A DNA stretch of 33,982 nt, from assembly GCF_004403945.1 (NCBI RefSeq), contig NZ_SOHM01000032.1, positions 342 through 34,323 on the forward strand, in the 5' to 3' direction. This document shows, in pieces, positions 9,416 through 16,752 of the stretch; position 1 is the first letter of the stretch, and every line of letters begins with the position of its first letter. The position numbers and the translations under genes are program-made. The notes under the pieces were generated by a model. The model made no database searches, was not told where the DNA came from, and saw only the letters and a list, made by a program, of their open reading frames with translations. This stretch comes from Cryobacterium lactosi (lineage in GTDB: Bacteria; Actinomycetota; Actinomycetes; Actinomycetales; Microbacteriaceae).

Positions 9416-10383
9416 GGGTGCTCGTCACCGGTGCCAGCGGCTTCCTCGGCCGCGCCGTGGCGGCCGCGATCGTCGCCGCCGGCCATGAGGTGCGCTGCTT
9501 CCAACGCCGCCCCAGCGGCGTGACGGGCGCCACGGATGCCCTGGGTTCGATCACCGAACCGGCCGACGTCGCCGCCGCGGTTGCCGGGGTCGACGCCATC
9601 GTGCACCTCGCCGCCAAGGTCTCCCTGGCCGGGCCTCCCGCCGAATTCGAGACCGTGAACGTGGGCGGCACCCGCACCCTGATCGACGCCGCCCGCGCGG
9701 CCGGTGTGCAGCGCCTGGTCTTCGTGTCGTCGCCGTCGGTGGCGCACTCAGGCGCATCCATTACCGGTACGGACGCGCTGCCGGCCGACCCCGACCGTGC
9801 CCGCGGCGACTACGCCCGCACCAAGGCGGCCGCGGAACTTCTGGCGCTCGCCGCGGACTCCCCGGAGTTTCGGGTCGTCGCGGTGCGGCCGCACCTGGTC
9901 TGGGGTCCCGGCGACACCCAGCTCATCGCGCGTATCGTCGAACGCGCACGGGCCGGCCGGCTGCCGCTGCTCGGCCACGGCGCCGCCCTCATCGACTCCA
10001 CCTATATCGACAATGCCGCCAGTGCCATCGCGGCCGCGCTCGAACGGGTGGTTGCCGTGCACGGCAACGTCTACGTGATCACCAATGGCGAACCCCGCCC
10101 GGTCGCCGACCTGCTCGGTGGGATCTGCCGGGCGGCCGGTGTCCCCGCGCCGGCCTGGAGCGTACCGGCCGCGGTCGCCCGCGCCGCCGGCTCCGTCATC
10201 GAGACGGCCTGGCGGGTGTTCCCCGGCGAGGACGAACCGCCGATGACCCGGTTCCTGGCCGAGCAGCTCTCCACCGCGCACTGGTTCGACCAGCGCCGCA
10301 CCCGCGCCGACCTGCACTGGACCCCGGCGGTCTCCCTCGACGAGGGTCTGGCCCGCCTCGCCGAGCACTATCGCACCGTCTGA
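9412..10383 (+). CDS. oleD: OleD-type NAD(P)-dependent beta-keto acid reductase (extended SDR)
   Basis: 323 aa with the N-terminal Rossmann motif VLVTGASGFLGRAVA and the active-site Tyr/Lys in DYARTKAAAE. This is the extended short-chain dehydrogenase family that includes 3-beta-hydroxysteroid dehydrogenases and OleD. In the pathway OleD reduces the OleA product to a beta-hydroxy acid, the substrate of OleC. The ATG overlaps the oleBC stop (ATGA), so oleA, oleBC and oleD form one translationally coupled operon. No strong terminator follows; a repeat cluster begins 12 nt downstream. Confidence 0.9.
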   Translation: MRVLVTGASGFLGRAVAAAIVAAGHEVRCFQRRPSGVTGATDALGSITEPADVAAAVAGVDAIVHLAAKVSLAGPPAEFETVNVGGTRTLIDAARAAGVQRLVFVSSPSVAHSGASITGTDALPADPDRARGDYARTKAAAELLALAADSPEFRVVAVRPHLVWGPGDTQLIARIVERARAGRLPLLGHGAALIDSTYIDNAASAIAAALERVVAVHGNVYVITNGEPRPVADLLGGICRAAGVPAPAWSVPAAVARAAGSVIETAWRVFPGEDEPPMTRFLAEQLSTAHWFDQRRTRADLHWTPAVSLDEGLARLAEHYRTV

Positions 10384-10394
10384 GCACTGGACCA

Positions 10395-10539
10395 ACGGCG
10401 CCTGACCCGCACTTGGCGCCTCACCCGCACAGCGGCGCCTGACCCGCGTAGCGGCGTGTAGCCCGCATAGCTCGCCGGGCGGGGTAGGCGCCGTTATGCG
10501 GGTGGCGCGCCACGCGCTTACCGGCGCCTGACCCGCATA
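10395..10539. repeat. Intergenic repeat cluster, consensus about GGCGCCTGACCCGCAT
   Basis: Three near-identical 18-19 nt units run head to tail (about 10395-10412, 10413-10430, 10431-10449). A diverged fourth unit (10450-10468) and a fifth isolated unit (10521-10539) follow. An inverted copy lies at about 10485-10509 (GGCGCCGTTATGCGGGT reads as the unit on the other strand). The 286-nt gap between oleD and the next gene otherwise holds only that gene's promoter. The units contain the palindrome GGCGCC, so the cluster can fold. It looks like a REP/intergenic repeat family, with no visible coding. Confidence 0.6.
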
Positions 10540-10633
10540 TCGCCCTCAACGCCTCGGATGCCCCCGGCGTGCCCCTCCGAGTGCGCTGGAGGGTTACTGG
10601 GCTGCAACTCGCGGTGAATGTGCGGAAGCGTGC

Positions 10634-10663
10634 TTGTCGACATTCGACCGACGGCGGCATACT
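10634..10663 (+). promoter_or_regulatory. Leaderless promoter of the YdeI/DUF1905-like gene
   Basis: TTGTCG (10634-10639) and CATACT (10658-10663) are separated by 18 nt. The ATG at 10670 lies 6 nt after the -10 hexamer, exactly where transcription should start, and no ribosome site precedes it. This is the arrangement expected for a leaderless actinobacterial mRNA. Confidence 0.6.
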
Positions 10664-10669
10664 CACCTC

Positions 10670-11110
10670 ATGGACTTTCGCACCGTCATCGAGCAATCCA
10701 GCGCCACGGCTACCGGGATTCCGGTGCCTGACGAGGTGGTCGCCGGCCTGGGCCCCGGCAAGCGGCACGCCATCACCGTCACCCTCAACGGGCACAGCTA
10801 CCGCAGCTCGGTCGCTCCGTATCGCGGAAAGTACATGATCGCCCTGAGCGCCGAGAACCGCACGAAGGCCGGCGTGGTCGGCGGTGATGAGGTGGAGGTG
10901 ACGATCGAGCTGGACGATCAGCCGCGCACCGTCGATGAGCCCGAGGTGCTCCGTGTCGCGCTCGCCGCCGATCCGGCGGCTCGCACCGCCTTCGACGCGC
11001 TCTCCTACAGCAACCAGCGCCGTCACGTGCTCGCCATCGAGGGGGCGAAGACCGACGCTACCCGCCAGCGCCGGCTCGAGGCCGTGCTGGCGGAGCTGCA
11101 CGGCGCCTGA
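10670..11110 (+). CDS. DUF1905/YdeI-like small protein
   Basis: 146 aa. The N-terminal part (about 1-85, with RSSVAPYRGKYMIALSAENR and VGGDEVEVTIELD) matches the DUF1905 beta-barrel type. The C-terminal part (LRVALAADPAARTAFDALSYSNQRRHVLAI) matches the helical YdeI/OmpD-associated domain. The biochemical role is unknown; family names refer to bacteriocin protection and are not well supported. The frame runs back to 10634, but the ATG at 10670 fits the leaderless promoter. It is a single gene between the ole operon and a convergent regulator operon. Confidence 0.75.
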   Translation: MDFRTVIEQSSATATGIPVPDEVVAGLGPGKRHAITVTLNGHSYRSSVAPYRGKYMIALSAENRTKAGVVGGDEVEVTIELDDQPRTVDEPEVLRVALAADPAARTAFDALSYSNQRRHVLAIEGAKTDATRQRRLEAVLAELHGA

Positions 11111-11147
11111 GCTCAGCCATCCGGGCCATCCGGGCCTCCCGGGGAGG

Positions 11148-11510
11148 TCAGCCCGGCAGCCCGAGCGCTGCGCGCACGATCGCCAGCGCCTCGTCCGGGC
11201 TCACCCCGAGCGATTTCGCCCGGTCGGCGTACGCCACCGCGGCCAGCTGCGCCTGCCGGTGCGTCGCGTCGCCGGTGGCGGCGACGAACGAACCGAGCCG
11301 CCCACGGGTCTCGATCACCTCATCCTGCTCGAGGGCGCGATAGCTGCGCGCCACGGTGTTCGGCGCGAGGCCCAGGTCCTCGGCGAGCCGGCGCACGGTG
11401 GGCAGCTTGTCGCCGGGCGTGAGCGCGCCGGTGCGCACGGCCTCGATCACCTGCATCCGGATCTGTTCGAACGGGGGTGTGGTCGAGTTCGGATCGACCT
11501 GGAGTCTCAT
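11148..11510 (-). CDS. GntR-family transcriptional regulator (YtrA-like)
   Basis: 120 aa. A winged-helix GntR domain (PPFEQIRMQVIEAVRTG, GDKLPTVRRLAEDLGLAPNTVARSYRALE) fills the first 75 residues. A short helical tail replaces the large effector domains of FadR/HutC types, which is the YtrA subfamily plan. The frame extends upstream to 11942, but the ATG at 11510 begins the typical MRLQVDPNS N-terminus and overlaps the stop of the membrane-protein gene by one base (TAATG). Such regulators usually control their own operon, here with the membrane protein gene ahead of it. The effector is unknown. Confidence 0.85.
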   Translation of the reverse strand: MRLQVDPNSTTPPFEQIRMQVIEAVRTGALTPGDKLPTVRRLAEDLGLAPNTVARSYRALEQDEVIETRGRLGSFVAATGDATHRQAQLAAVAYADRAKSLGVSPDEALAIVRAALGLPG

Positions 11511-12484
11511 TACGGCCCCCAGGTTGAGGCGGCGACGACCTGGCGGTCCGGGTCCCGCAGCTGGGCTACCACGGCGGGCCACAGCCTCACCAGGTAGTGC
11601 GGGGTGCGGGTCGTGAACTCCGACCAGAGGGAAAAGCCGGCTAGCGCGAGTGAGATCACGGCGAGCGTCAGGGTGGCCGCGAGGGAGATCACCCGCCCGG
11701 TGGCTGACTCGGTCGACACCGCCGAGCTCACGGTCAGCAGGGCCGCGGCCAGGCCGGCAAAGGCACCGATTGCCGGTGTCAGGGCGAAGACGCGCAGAGT
11801 CCGGCTCCGCAAGGCATCCGACCAGGCCAACTCGGTGTCGTCTCTGGCCGGTTGCCCGTGCTGCAGGATGCGCCCGGTCAGCATGCGGCCGACGAGAAAG
11901 GAGACAAACGCGACGGCCCAGAGCAGGCCGCTCGGGAACCACAGTCCAGCGCGGACCGGGTCGTCGAAGGTCCCGTTCGGATTCACCGAGACCAGCACGT
12001 TCAGGCCGACCAGCGCGGCGGCGCTGAGTGTCAGTGAGACGGGAGCGCCCCAGCGATCCAGTCCCGACAGGTAGTCGGCGCGGCCGGGGGTCGGCGCGCG
12101 AGCCACGCGAGGCTGGTCACCGAGGGGAGCCAGCGCGGAACGGCTCTCCGCGACGGCGTTTCCGATCGCAGCACCGAGGCCGGTGAGCACAACCAGGAGG
12201 AGCACAGCCGCGATGTTGTCGCCCGCCGACGGCACCAATAACAGGAACACCGTGCCGGCAACGAGGGCAACGATCGTGCCCACCAGTGTGGCCCGGGTCT
12301 GTGTGCGCAGGCGAGCGATCAGGATGGGCTCGACCTCGGGGGTGACGGCCAGTCCGGCCCGGCGGGCGGCGTCTCGCAGGGCGCCCGGGCGCACGACGGC
12401 GCCGGGCCGAAGCTGCCATGCGAAAGCGGTCAGCAGCACTCCAGCCACAACAAGCAGGGTGATCTTGTACGGGTCCACGGCCAT
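11510..12484 (-). CDS. Polytopic membrane protein co-transcribed with the GntR regulator
   Basis: 324 aa with about seven hydrophobic segments (near residues 7-24, 64-82, 90-110, 150-172, 185-206, 235-258 and 262-285). It resembles membrane proteins, sometimes annotated with DUF1648-like domains, that sit next to YtrA-type regulators, but I cannot assign a domain with certainty. There is no ABC transporter signature here, unlike most ytr operons. The ATG at 12484 is the first gene of a two-gene operon. Its function is unknown. Confidence 0.7.
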   Translation of the reverse strand: MAVDPYKITLLVVAGVLLTAFAWQLRPGAVVRPGALRDAARRAGLAVTPEVEPILIARLRTQTRATLVGTIVALVAGTVFLLLVPSAGDNIAAVLLLVVLTGLGAAIGNAVAESRSALAPLGDQPRVARAPTPGRADYLSGLDRWGAPVSLTLSAAALVGLNVLVSVNPNGTFDDPVRAGLWFPSGLLWAVAFVSFLVGRMLTGRILQHGQPARDDTELAWSDALRSRTLRVFALTPAIGAFAGLAAALLTVSSAVSTESATGRVISLAATLTLAVISLALAGFSLWSEFTTRTPHYLVRLWPAVVAQLRDPDRQVVAASTWGP

Positions 12485-12491
12485 CCTCGAT

Positions 12492-12504
12492 TGTTTGATG
12501 TTTG
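12492..12504. promoter_or_regulatory. Direct repeat TGTTTG-A-TGTTTG before the membrane protein/GntR operon
   Basis: Two identical hexamers, separated by one base, lie 7-20 nt upstream of the operon's first codon, in an AT-richer pocket of GC-rich DNA. This is a plausible regulator-binding or promoter-proximal element. YtrA-type operators are usually inverted repeats, so the assignment to the GntR protein is uncertain. Confidence 0.3.
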
Positions 12505-12550
12505 TACCAAGCTAGCAAGGCCTGATCCGAACCGTCAAGGACCCGGCGGG

Positions 12551-12988
12551 CTACTCCGCGCCGCGGTGGATCAGCCGGGTGAGCACGATCGCGCTGCGGG
12601 TGTGGTCGACGTTCGGCGCCAGCCGCACCTTCTCCAGGGCTGCCTCGAGTCCCGGGATGTCGCGGGCCCGGATGTGCACGATGGCGTCGGCGCTGCCGGT
12701 CACGGTGCCGGCGTCGACGACCTCCGGCACTCCGGAGAGGATGCGCAACAGTTCGTCGGGCGCCACGGTGCCCCGGCAGAACAGCTCCACGTAGGCCTCG
12801 GTGCTCATTCCGTCGATCGACGGGTCGACCTGGATGGTGAAGCCGCGGATGACCTTGTCGGCGACAAGCCGGTCAACGCGTCGTTTCACTGCCGAGGCCG
12901 ACAGGCCGACGACGGAACCGATGTCGCCGTAGCCCGCCCGGGCATTCTGGCGGAGGAGGTCGAGGATGCCGCGATCGAGGTTGTCCAT
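12551..12988 (-). CDS. Lrp/AsnC-family transcriptional regulator
   Basis: 145 aa. An N-terminal AsnC-type helix-turn-helix (LDRGILDLLRQNARAGYGDIG, then GLSASAVKRRVDRLV) is followed by a RAM ligand-binding domain (VTGSADAIVHIRARD). The gene diverges from the guanidino-hydrolase/ornithine aminotransferase pair with a 219-nt gap. It most likely senses arginine, ornithine or a related amino acid and controls that operon. It appears leaderless: TACACT on the minus strand ends 6 nt before the ATG and no ribosome site is present. Confidence 0.9.
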   Translation of the reverse strand: MDNLDRGILDLLRQNARAGYGDIGSVVGLSASAVKRRVDRLVADKVIRGFTIQVDPSIDGMSTEAYVELFCRGTVAPDELLRILSGVPEVVDAGTVTGSADAIVHIRARDIPGLEAALEKVRLAPNVDHTRSAIVLTRLIHRGAE

Positions 12989-12994
12989 TCGATC

Positions 12995-13000
12995 AGTGTA
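12995..13000 (-). promoter_or_regulatory. -10 element of the lrp-like gene (leaderless)
   Basis: TACACT on the minus strand lies 6 nt upstream of the ATG at 12988, so transcription should start at or next to the first codon. The -35 match is poor. Confidence 0.45.
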
Positions 13001-13031
13001 CGCGGAGAAGTTGCGTCATCACTGTTCAAAA

Positions 13032-13055
13032 CGCATATTACATGCGCGAATTCGC
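13032..13055. promoter_or_regulatory. Paired palindromes, probable Lrp operator
   Basis: CGCAT-ATTAC-ATGCG (13032-13046) is a 15-bp dyad with an AT-rich centre, the size and design of an Lrp box. It abuts the palindrome GCGAATTCGC (13046-13055). Both lie in the most AT-rich part of the gap between the Lrp-type gene and the divergent catabolic operon. Binding by the neighbouring regulator is inferred. Confidence 0.5.
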
Positions 13056-13207
13056 ACGAAACGTTGATTCATGCTGTGTGAGACTAGAACCGGCGTCCCT
13101 GTGTGATCGGCTTCATTGATCGTACCGGGCTCACGAGAGCGACCTGGTCCGCCACCATCCGCGTTCCGCCAATGCCTCGGCCGGCGAACGCCAACAGAGG
13201 AGCTCCA

Positions 13208-14068
13208 GTGTCACTAGATGTCGCATCCGCTACCCCGAACGAGTCGGTGGCGCCCGCCGCGCCGACTCGCACGCCGGTCAAGCGCACCGTCCTGATGTGC
13301 AAACCCGACTACTTCACCGTGGTCTACCGGATCAACCCGTGGATGGACCCGGCCCTGCCGACCGACACGAGCCTGGCCGTCGCCCAGTGGCAAACGCTGT
13401 ACGACACCTACATCGGCCTCGGCTTCGACGTGCACCTGATCGACCCCATCGACGGCCTGCCCGACATGGTTTACGCCGCCAACGGGGGCTTTGTCATCGA
13501 CGGCATCGCCTACGGTGCCAAGTTCACCTATCCGCAGCGCCAGCCCGAGGGTCCCGCGTATATGGACTGGTTCGGCGCCAACGGACTGGACGTGCGTGAG
13601 CCCGTCGAGATCAACGAGGGCGAGGGCGACTTCCTGCTGGTCGGCGACGTCATCCTGGCCGGCACCGGGTTCCGCAGCGCGTCGAACAGCCACGAAGAGG
13701 TCTCCTCCATCTACGGTCGCCCGGTGATCACCCTCACCCTGGTCAACCCGAGTTTTTACCACCTCGACACCGCTGTGGCCGTGCTCGATGACACCAACAT
13801 CGCCTACCTGCCCAGCGCCTTCGACGCACCGAGCCTGGCGATCCTGCGCGAACGCTACCCCGACGCCATCATCGTCACCGAAGAGGATGCCGCGATCCTC
13901 GGCCTCAACTCCTACTCCGACGGCTACAACGTCGTGATTGCCGCCCGGGCCAAGGACTTCGAACGGCAACTGCGCGAACGCGGGTACAACCCGGTCGGCG
14001 TCGACCTGTCCGAGCTGTTGCTCGGTGGAGGAGGAGTGAAGTGCTGCACTCTGGAGCTGCGCCGATGA
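13208..14068 (+). CDS. Guanidino-hydrolase of the DDAH / arginine dihydrolase type
   Basis: 286 aa, amidinotransferase/DDAH fold. The catalytic Cys is at the C-terminus (GGGGVKCCTLEL, Cys279 or 280). The other acidic/His residues are expected in NEGEGDFLLVGD and SASNSHEE. It would usually be annotated dimethylargininase. However, VLMCKPDYFTVVYRINPWMD and PDMVYAANGGFV resemble, as far as I recall, cyanobacterial arginine dihydrolases (ArgZ/AgrE N-domain), which release ornithine from arginine. The next gene consumes ornithine, which fits that reading better than a citrulline-forming one. The GTG at 13208 follows GAGGAG; the frame is open from 13103 but the extension has no ribosome site. It is first in an operon divergent from an Lrp-type regulator. 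Confidence 0.75.
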   Translation: MSLDVASATPNESVAPAAPTRTPVKRTVLMCKPDYFTVVYRINPWMDPALPTDTSLAVAQWQTLYDTYIGLGFDVHLIDPIDGLPDMVYAANGGFVIDGIAYGAKFTYPQRQPEGPAYMDWFGANGLDVREPVEINEGEGDFLLVGDVILAGTGFRSASNSHEEVSSIYGRPVITLTLVNPSFYHLDTAVAVLDDTNIAYLPSAFDAPSLAILRERYPDAIIVTEEDAAILGLNSYSDGYNVVIAARAKDFERQLRERGYNPVGVDLSELLLGGGGVKCCTLELRR

Positions 14069-15342
14069 GCGCCCCGATCAACCAGGCCGAGCTGGCCGAC
14101 CGGACCGGCCTCACCGCGCAGGTGGGCCTGACCGACCAGACCGCGGCCATCGCGCTCGAGAACGAGCACGCCGCGCACAACTACCACCCGCTGGCCGTCG
14201 TCGTCGCTTCCGGCGACGGCGCCTGGGTCACCGACATCAACGGCAAGCGCTACCTGGACTGCCTGGCCGCGTACTCCGCGGTCAACTTCGGTCACTCCAA
14301 CCCGGTGCTGCTGGATGCCGCGCGCGCCCAGCTGGGCCGGATCACGCTCACCAGCCGCGCCTTCCACAACGACCAGCTCGGCCCGTTCGTGACCGCGCTG
14401 GCCAGGCTGGCCGGCAAGGACATGGTGCTGCCGATGAACACCGGCGCCGAGGCCGTGGAATCCGGCATCAAGGTGGCCCGCGCCTGGGGCTACCGGGTCA
14501 AGGGTGTCGCGGCGGGGATGGCGAACATCATTGTCGCCGGCGGCAACTTCCACGGTCGCACCACCACCATCATCAGCTTCTCCGATGACGACTCGGCCCG
14601 CGCCGACTTCGGCCCGTTCACACCGGGCTTCCGCACGGTGCCCTACGGGGATGCCGCAGCGCTCGAGGCGGCCATCGACGAGAACACCGTGGCCGTGCTG
14701 ATCGAGCCCATCCAGGGCGAGGCCGGCATCGTGGTGCCACCGGCGGACTACCTGCCCGCGGTGCGGGAGATCACCACCCGGCACAACGTGCTCTTCATCG
14801 CCGATGAGATCCAGTCCGGCCTCGGCCGCACCGGCGCCACCTTCGCGGTTGAACTCGCCGGCGTCGTGCCCGACCTCTACCTGCTCGGCAAGGCCCTCGG
14901 CGGCGGCATCGTGCCGGTCTCGGCCGTCGTCGGCAACGCCGACATCCTCGGCGTGCTGCGCCCGGGCGAACACGGGTCCACCTTCGGCGGCAACCCGTTG
15001 GCCGCGGCCGTGGGCCTGGCCGTGGTGAATATGCTCGCTACCGGCGAATACCAGCAGCGAGCTCAGGACCTCGGCGCGCACCTGCACGAGCGCCTGCTCG
15101 GTCTGGTCGGCCACGGGGTGCTCGAGGTGCGCGGCGCCGGGCTCTGGGCCGGCATCGACATCGACCCGGCCCTGGCCAGCGGACGCGCGGTCTGCGAGGC
15201 CCTGATGGAGCGTGGTGTGCTCGCGAAGGACACGCACGGCTCTACCATCCGTCTCGCCCCGCCGCTGGTGGTCTCGGCCGAGGATCTCGACTGGGCCGTC
15301 GACCAGCTGGCCGCGGTGCTGGAGGAATTCGGCGCCGCGTAG
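14065..15342 (+). CDS. rocD: Ornithine--oxo-acid aminotransferase
   Basis: Class III PLP-dependent aminotransferase, about 425 aa, converting ornithine and 2-oxoglutarate to glutamate semialdehyde and glutamate. Motifs include NYHPLAVVV near the N-terminus, MNTGAEAVESGIKVAR, GNFHGRTTTIISFS, EPIQGEAGIVVPP, ADEIQSGLGRTG and the PLP lysine in LLGKALGGGIVPVSA. The ATG at 14065 overlaps the previous stop (ATGA) and has GGAG upstream. A GTG at 14041 sits behind an AGGAGG, but that run also encodes the conserved Gly stretch next to the catalytic Cys of the upstream enzyme, so it may be coincidental. The product can feed PutA encoded at 1220. Confidence 0.93.
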   Translation: MSAPINQAELADRTGLTAQVGLTDQTAAIALENEHAAHNYHPLAVVVASGDGAWVTDINGKRYLDCLAAYSAVNFGHSNPVLLDAARAQLGRITLTSRAFHNDQLGPFVTALARLAGKDMVLPMNTGAEAVESGIKVARAWGYRVKGVAAGMANIIVAGGNFHGRTTTIISFSDDDSARADFGPFTPGFRTVPYGDAAALEAAIDENTVAVLIEPIQGEAGIVVPPADYLPAVREITTRHNVLFIADEIQSGLGRTGATFAVELAGVVPDLYLLGKALGGGIVPVSAVVGNADILGVLRPGEHGSTFGGNPLAAAVGLAVVNMLATGEYQQRAQDLGAHLHERLLGLVGHGVLEVRGAGLWAGIDIDPALASGRAVCEALMERGVLAKDTHGSTIRLAPPLVVSAEDLDWAVDQLAAVLEEFGAA

Positions 15343-15357
15343 CCCGCCGCCACCTGC

Positions 15358-15410
15358 GAGTTGCCCCGGAACGGACGAGTTGCCCCGGCGCACCGGGGCA
15401 ACTCGTCCGT
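15358..15410. repeat. Repeat-containing hairpin between convergent genes
   Basis: A perfect 18-bp stem (15371-15388 with 15393-15410) with a 4-nt loop. The arm carries CGAGTTGCCCCGG, and a further direct copy lies at 15357-15369, giving two direct copies and one inverted copy. It lies between rocD and the convergent lldD, so it may act as a bidirectional terminator. The repeated unit suggests an intergenic repeat family. No T-tract is present. Confidence 0.65.
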
Positions 15411-15439
15411 ACGGGGGGACCTCGCGCGGGTGTGAGTGC

Positions 15440-16714
15440 CTACAGGCGGCCGGGCAGGGCCTCCATGGCCTCCGCGGCCAGCGGGTCGATGCGGCCCAGC
15501 CGGGTGAGCTGGGTGACGTGCGCCGGCTCGAGCTCCTCGAGCGAGTTCACGCCCAGCAGCCGCATGGTGCGGGCCACCTGGTCGGAGAGGATCTGGATGG
15601 CCCGGTCGACGCCGGCCTCGCCGCCGGCCATCAGGCCGTACAGGTAGGCGCGGCCGATCATGGTGAAGCGGGCACCGAGCGCCACGGAGGCCACGATGTC
15701 GGCGCCGCTCATGATGCCCGTGTCCAGGTGCACCTCGAGGTCGTTGCCCACCTCCCGGGCCACGCTGGGCAGCAGGTGGAATGGGATCGGCGCCCGGTCC
15801 AGCTGCCGGCCGCCGTGGTTGGACAGCGTGATGCCGTCCACGCCGAGGTCGGCGAGCTTCTTCGCGTCGGCGAGGTTCTGCACGCCCTTGACCACGAGCT
15901 TGCCCGGCCACTGCGCCTTGATCCAGGCGAGGTCCTCGAAGGTCACGGTGGGGTCGAACATGGTGTCGAGCAGTTCGCCCACGGTGCCGCTCCAGCGGTC
16001 CAGGCTGGCGAAGGCGAGCGGCTCGGTGGTGAGGAAGTTGATCCACCACTCCGGCCGCGGCAGGGCGTTCACCACGGTGCCCAGGGTGAGCTGCGGCGGG
16101 ATGGAGAAGCCGTTGCGCTTGTCGCGGAGGCGCGCGCCCGCCACCGGCACATCCACGGTGACGAGCAGAGTGTCGAATCCCGCGGCGGCGGCCCGCTCCA
16201 CCAGCGCCATCGACCGGTCGCGGTCCTTCCACATGTAGAGCTGGAACCAATTGCGGCCGTGCGGGTTGGCGGCCTTGACGTCTTCAATGGCCGTGGTGCC
16301 CATGGTCGACAGCGAGAACGGGATGCCGGCCTTCGCGGCCGCGTGGGCGCCGGCGATCTCGCCCTCGGTCTGCATCATCCGGGTGAAGCCGGTGGGAGCG
16401 ATGCCGAACGGCTGGGAGACGGGAGCGCCGAGCACGTCCCACCCGGTGGACACCGTCGACACGTCGCGCAGGATCGACGGCTGGAACTCGATGTCCTCGA
16501 AGGCCTGCCGGGCGCGCTGCAGCGAGATCTCCCCCTCCGCCGCGCCCTCGGTGTAGTCGAACGCGGCCTTGGGAGTGCGCTTCTTCGCGATGGCCCGCAG
16601 GTCGTGGATGGTCAGCGCCGCGTCGAGGCGGCGCTTCTTGGCGTTGAGCTCGGGCACCTTGAACTGCATGAGCGGGGCGAGGTCTTTGATCTTGGGAAGG
16701 CGGCGGTCAACCAT
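15440..16714 (-). CDS. lldD: FMN-dependent L-lactate dehydrogenase (alpha-hydroxy-acid oxidase family)
   Basis: 424 aa. It oxidises L-lactate to pyruvate, passing electrons to the respiratory chain. Family motifs are [14 protein letters not shown] (active-site Tyr), [52 protein letters not shown] and the catalytic His in [10 protein letters not shown]. The frame is open from 17089, but the ATG at 16714 has AGGAC upstream and gives the usual N-terminus. It follows its FadR-type regulator by 38 nt in one operon. Lactate made by the RhaEW fusion at 20616 is a plausible substrate. Confidence 0.9.
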   Translation of the reverse strand: MVDRRLPKIKDLAPLMQFKVPELNAKKRRLDAALTIHDLRAIAKKRTPKAAFDYTEGAAEGEISLQRARQAFEDIEFQPSILRDVSTVSTGWDVLGAPVSQPFGIAPTGFTRMMQTEGEIAGAHAAAKAGIPFSLSTMGTTAIEDVKAANPHGRNWFQLYMWKDRDRSMALVERAAAAGFDTLLVTVDVPVAGARLRDKRNGFSIPPQLTLGTVVNALPRPEWWINFLTTEPLAFASLDRWSGTVGELLDTMFDPTVTFEDLAWIKAQWPGKLVVKGVQNLADAKKLADLGVDGITLSNHGGRQLDRAPIPFHLLPSVAREVGNDLEVHLDTGIMSGADIVASVALGARFTMIGRAYLYGLMAGGEAGVDRAIQILSDQVARTMRLLGVNSLEELEPAHVTQLTRLGRIDPLAAEAMEALPGRL

Positions 16715-16752
16715 GGACGGTCCTGTTCTCGGCGGGGGCGGGTCGGTGGGAG

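Noticed and set aside
10395..10539. CRISPR array
   Set aside because: Units are contiguous without unique spacers, one is inverted, and no cas genes are present.
11511..11942. N-terminal extension of the GntR regulator frame
   Set aside because: It overlaps the membrane protein gene out of frame; the ATG at 11510 with TAATG coupling is the natural start.
14041..14064. GTG at 14041 behind AGGAGG as the rocD start
   Set aside because: The purine run encodes the conserved Gly stretch by the catalytic Cys of the upstream enzyme; the ATGA overlap at 14065 is more typical. Not excluded.
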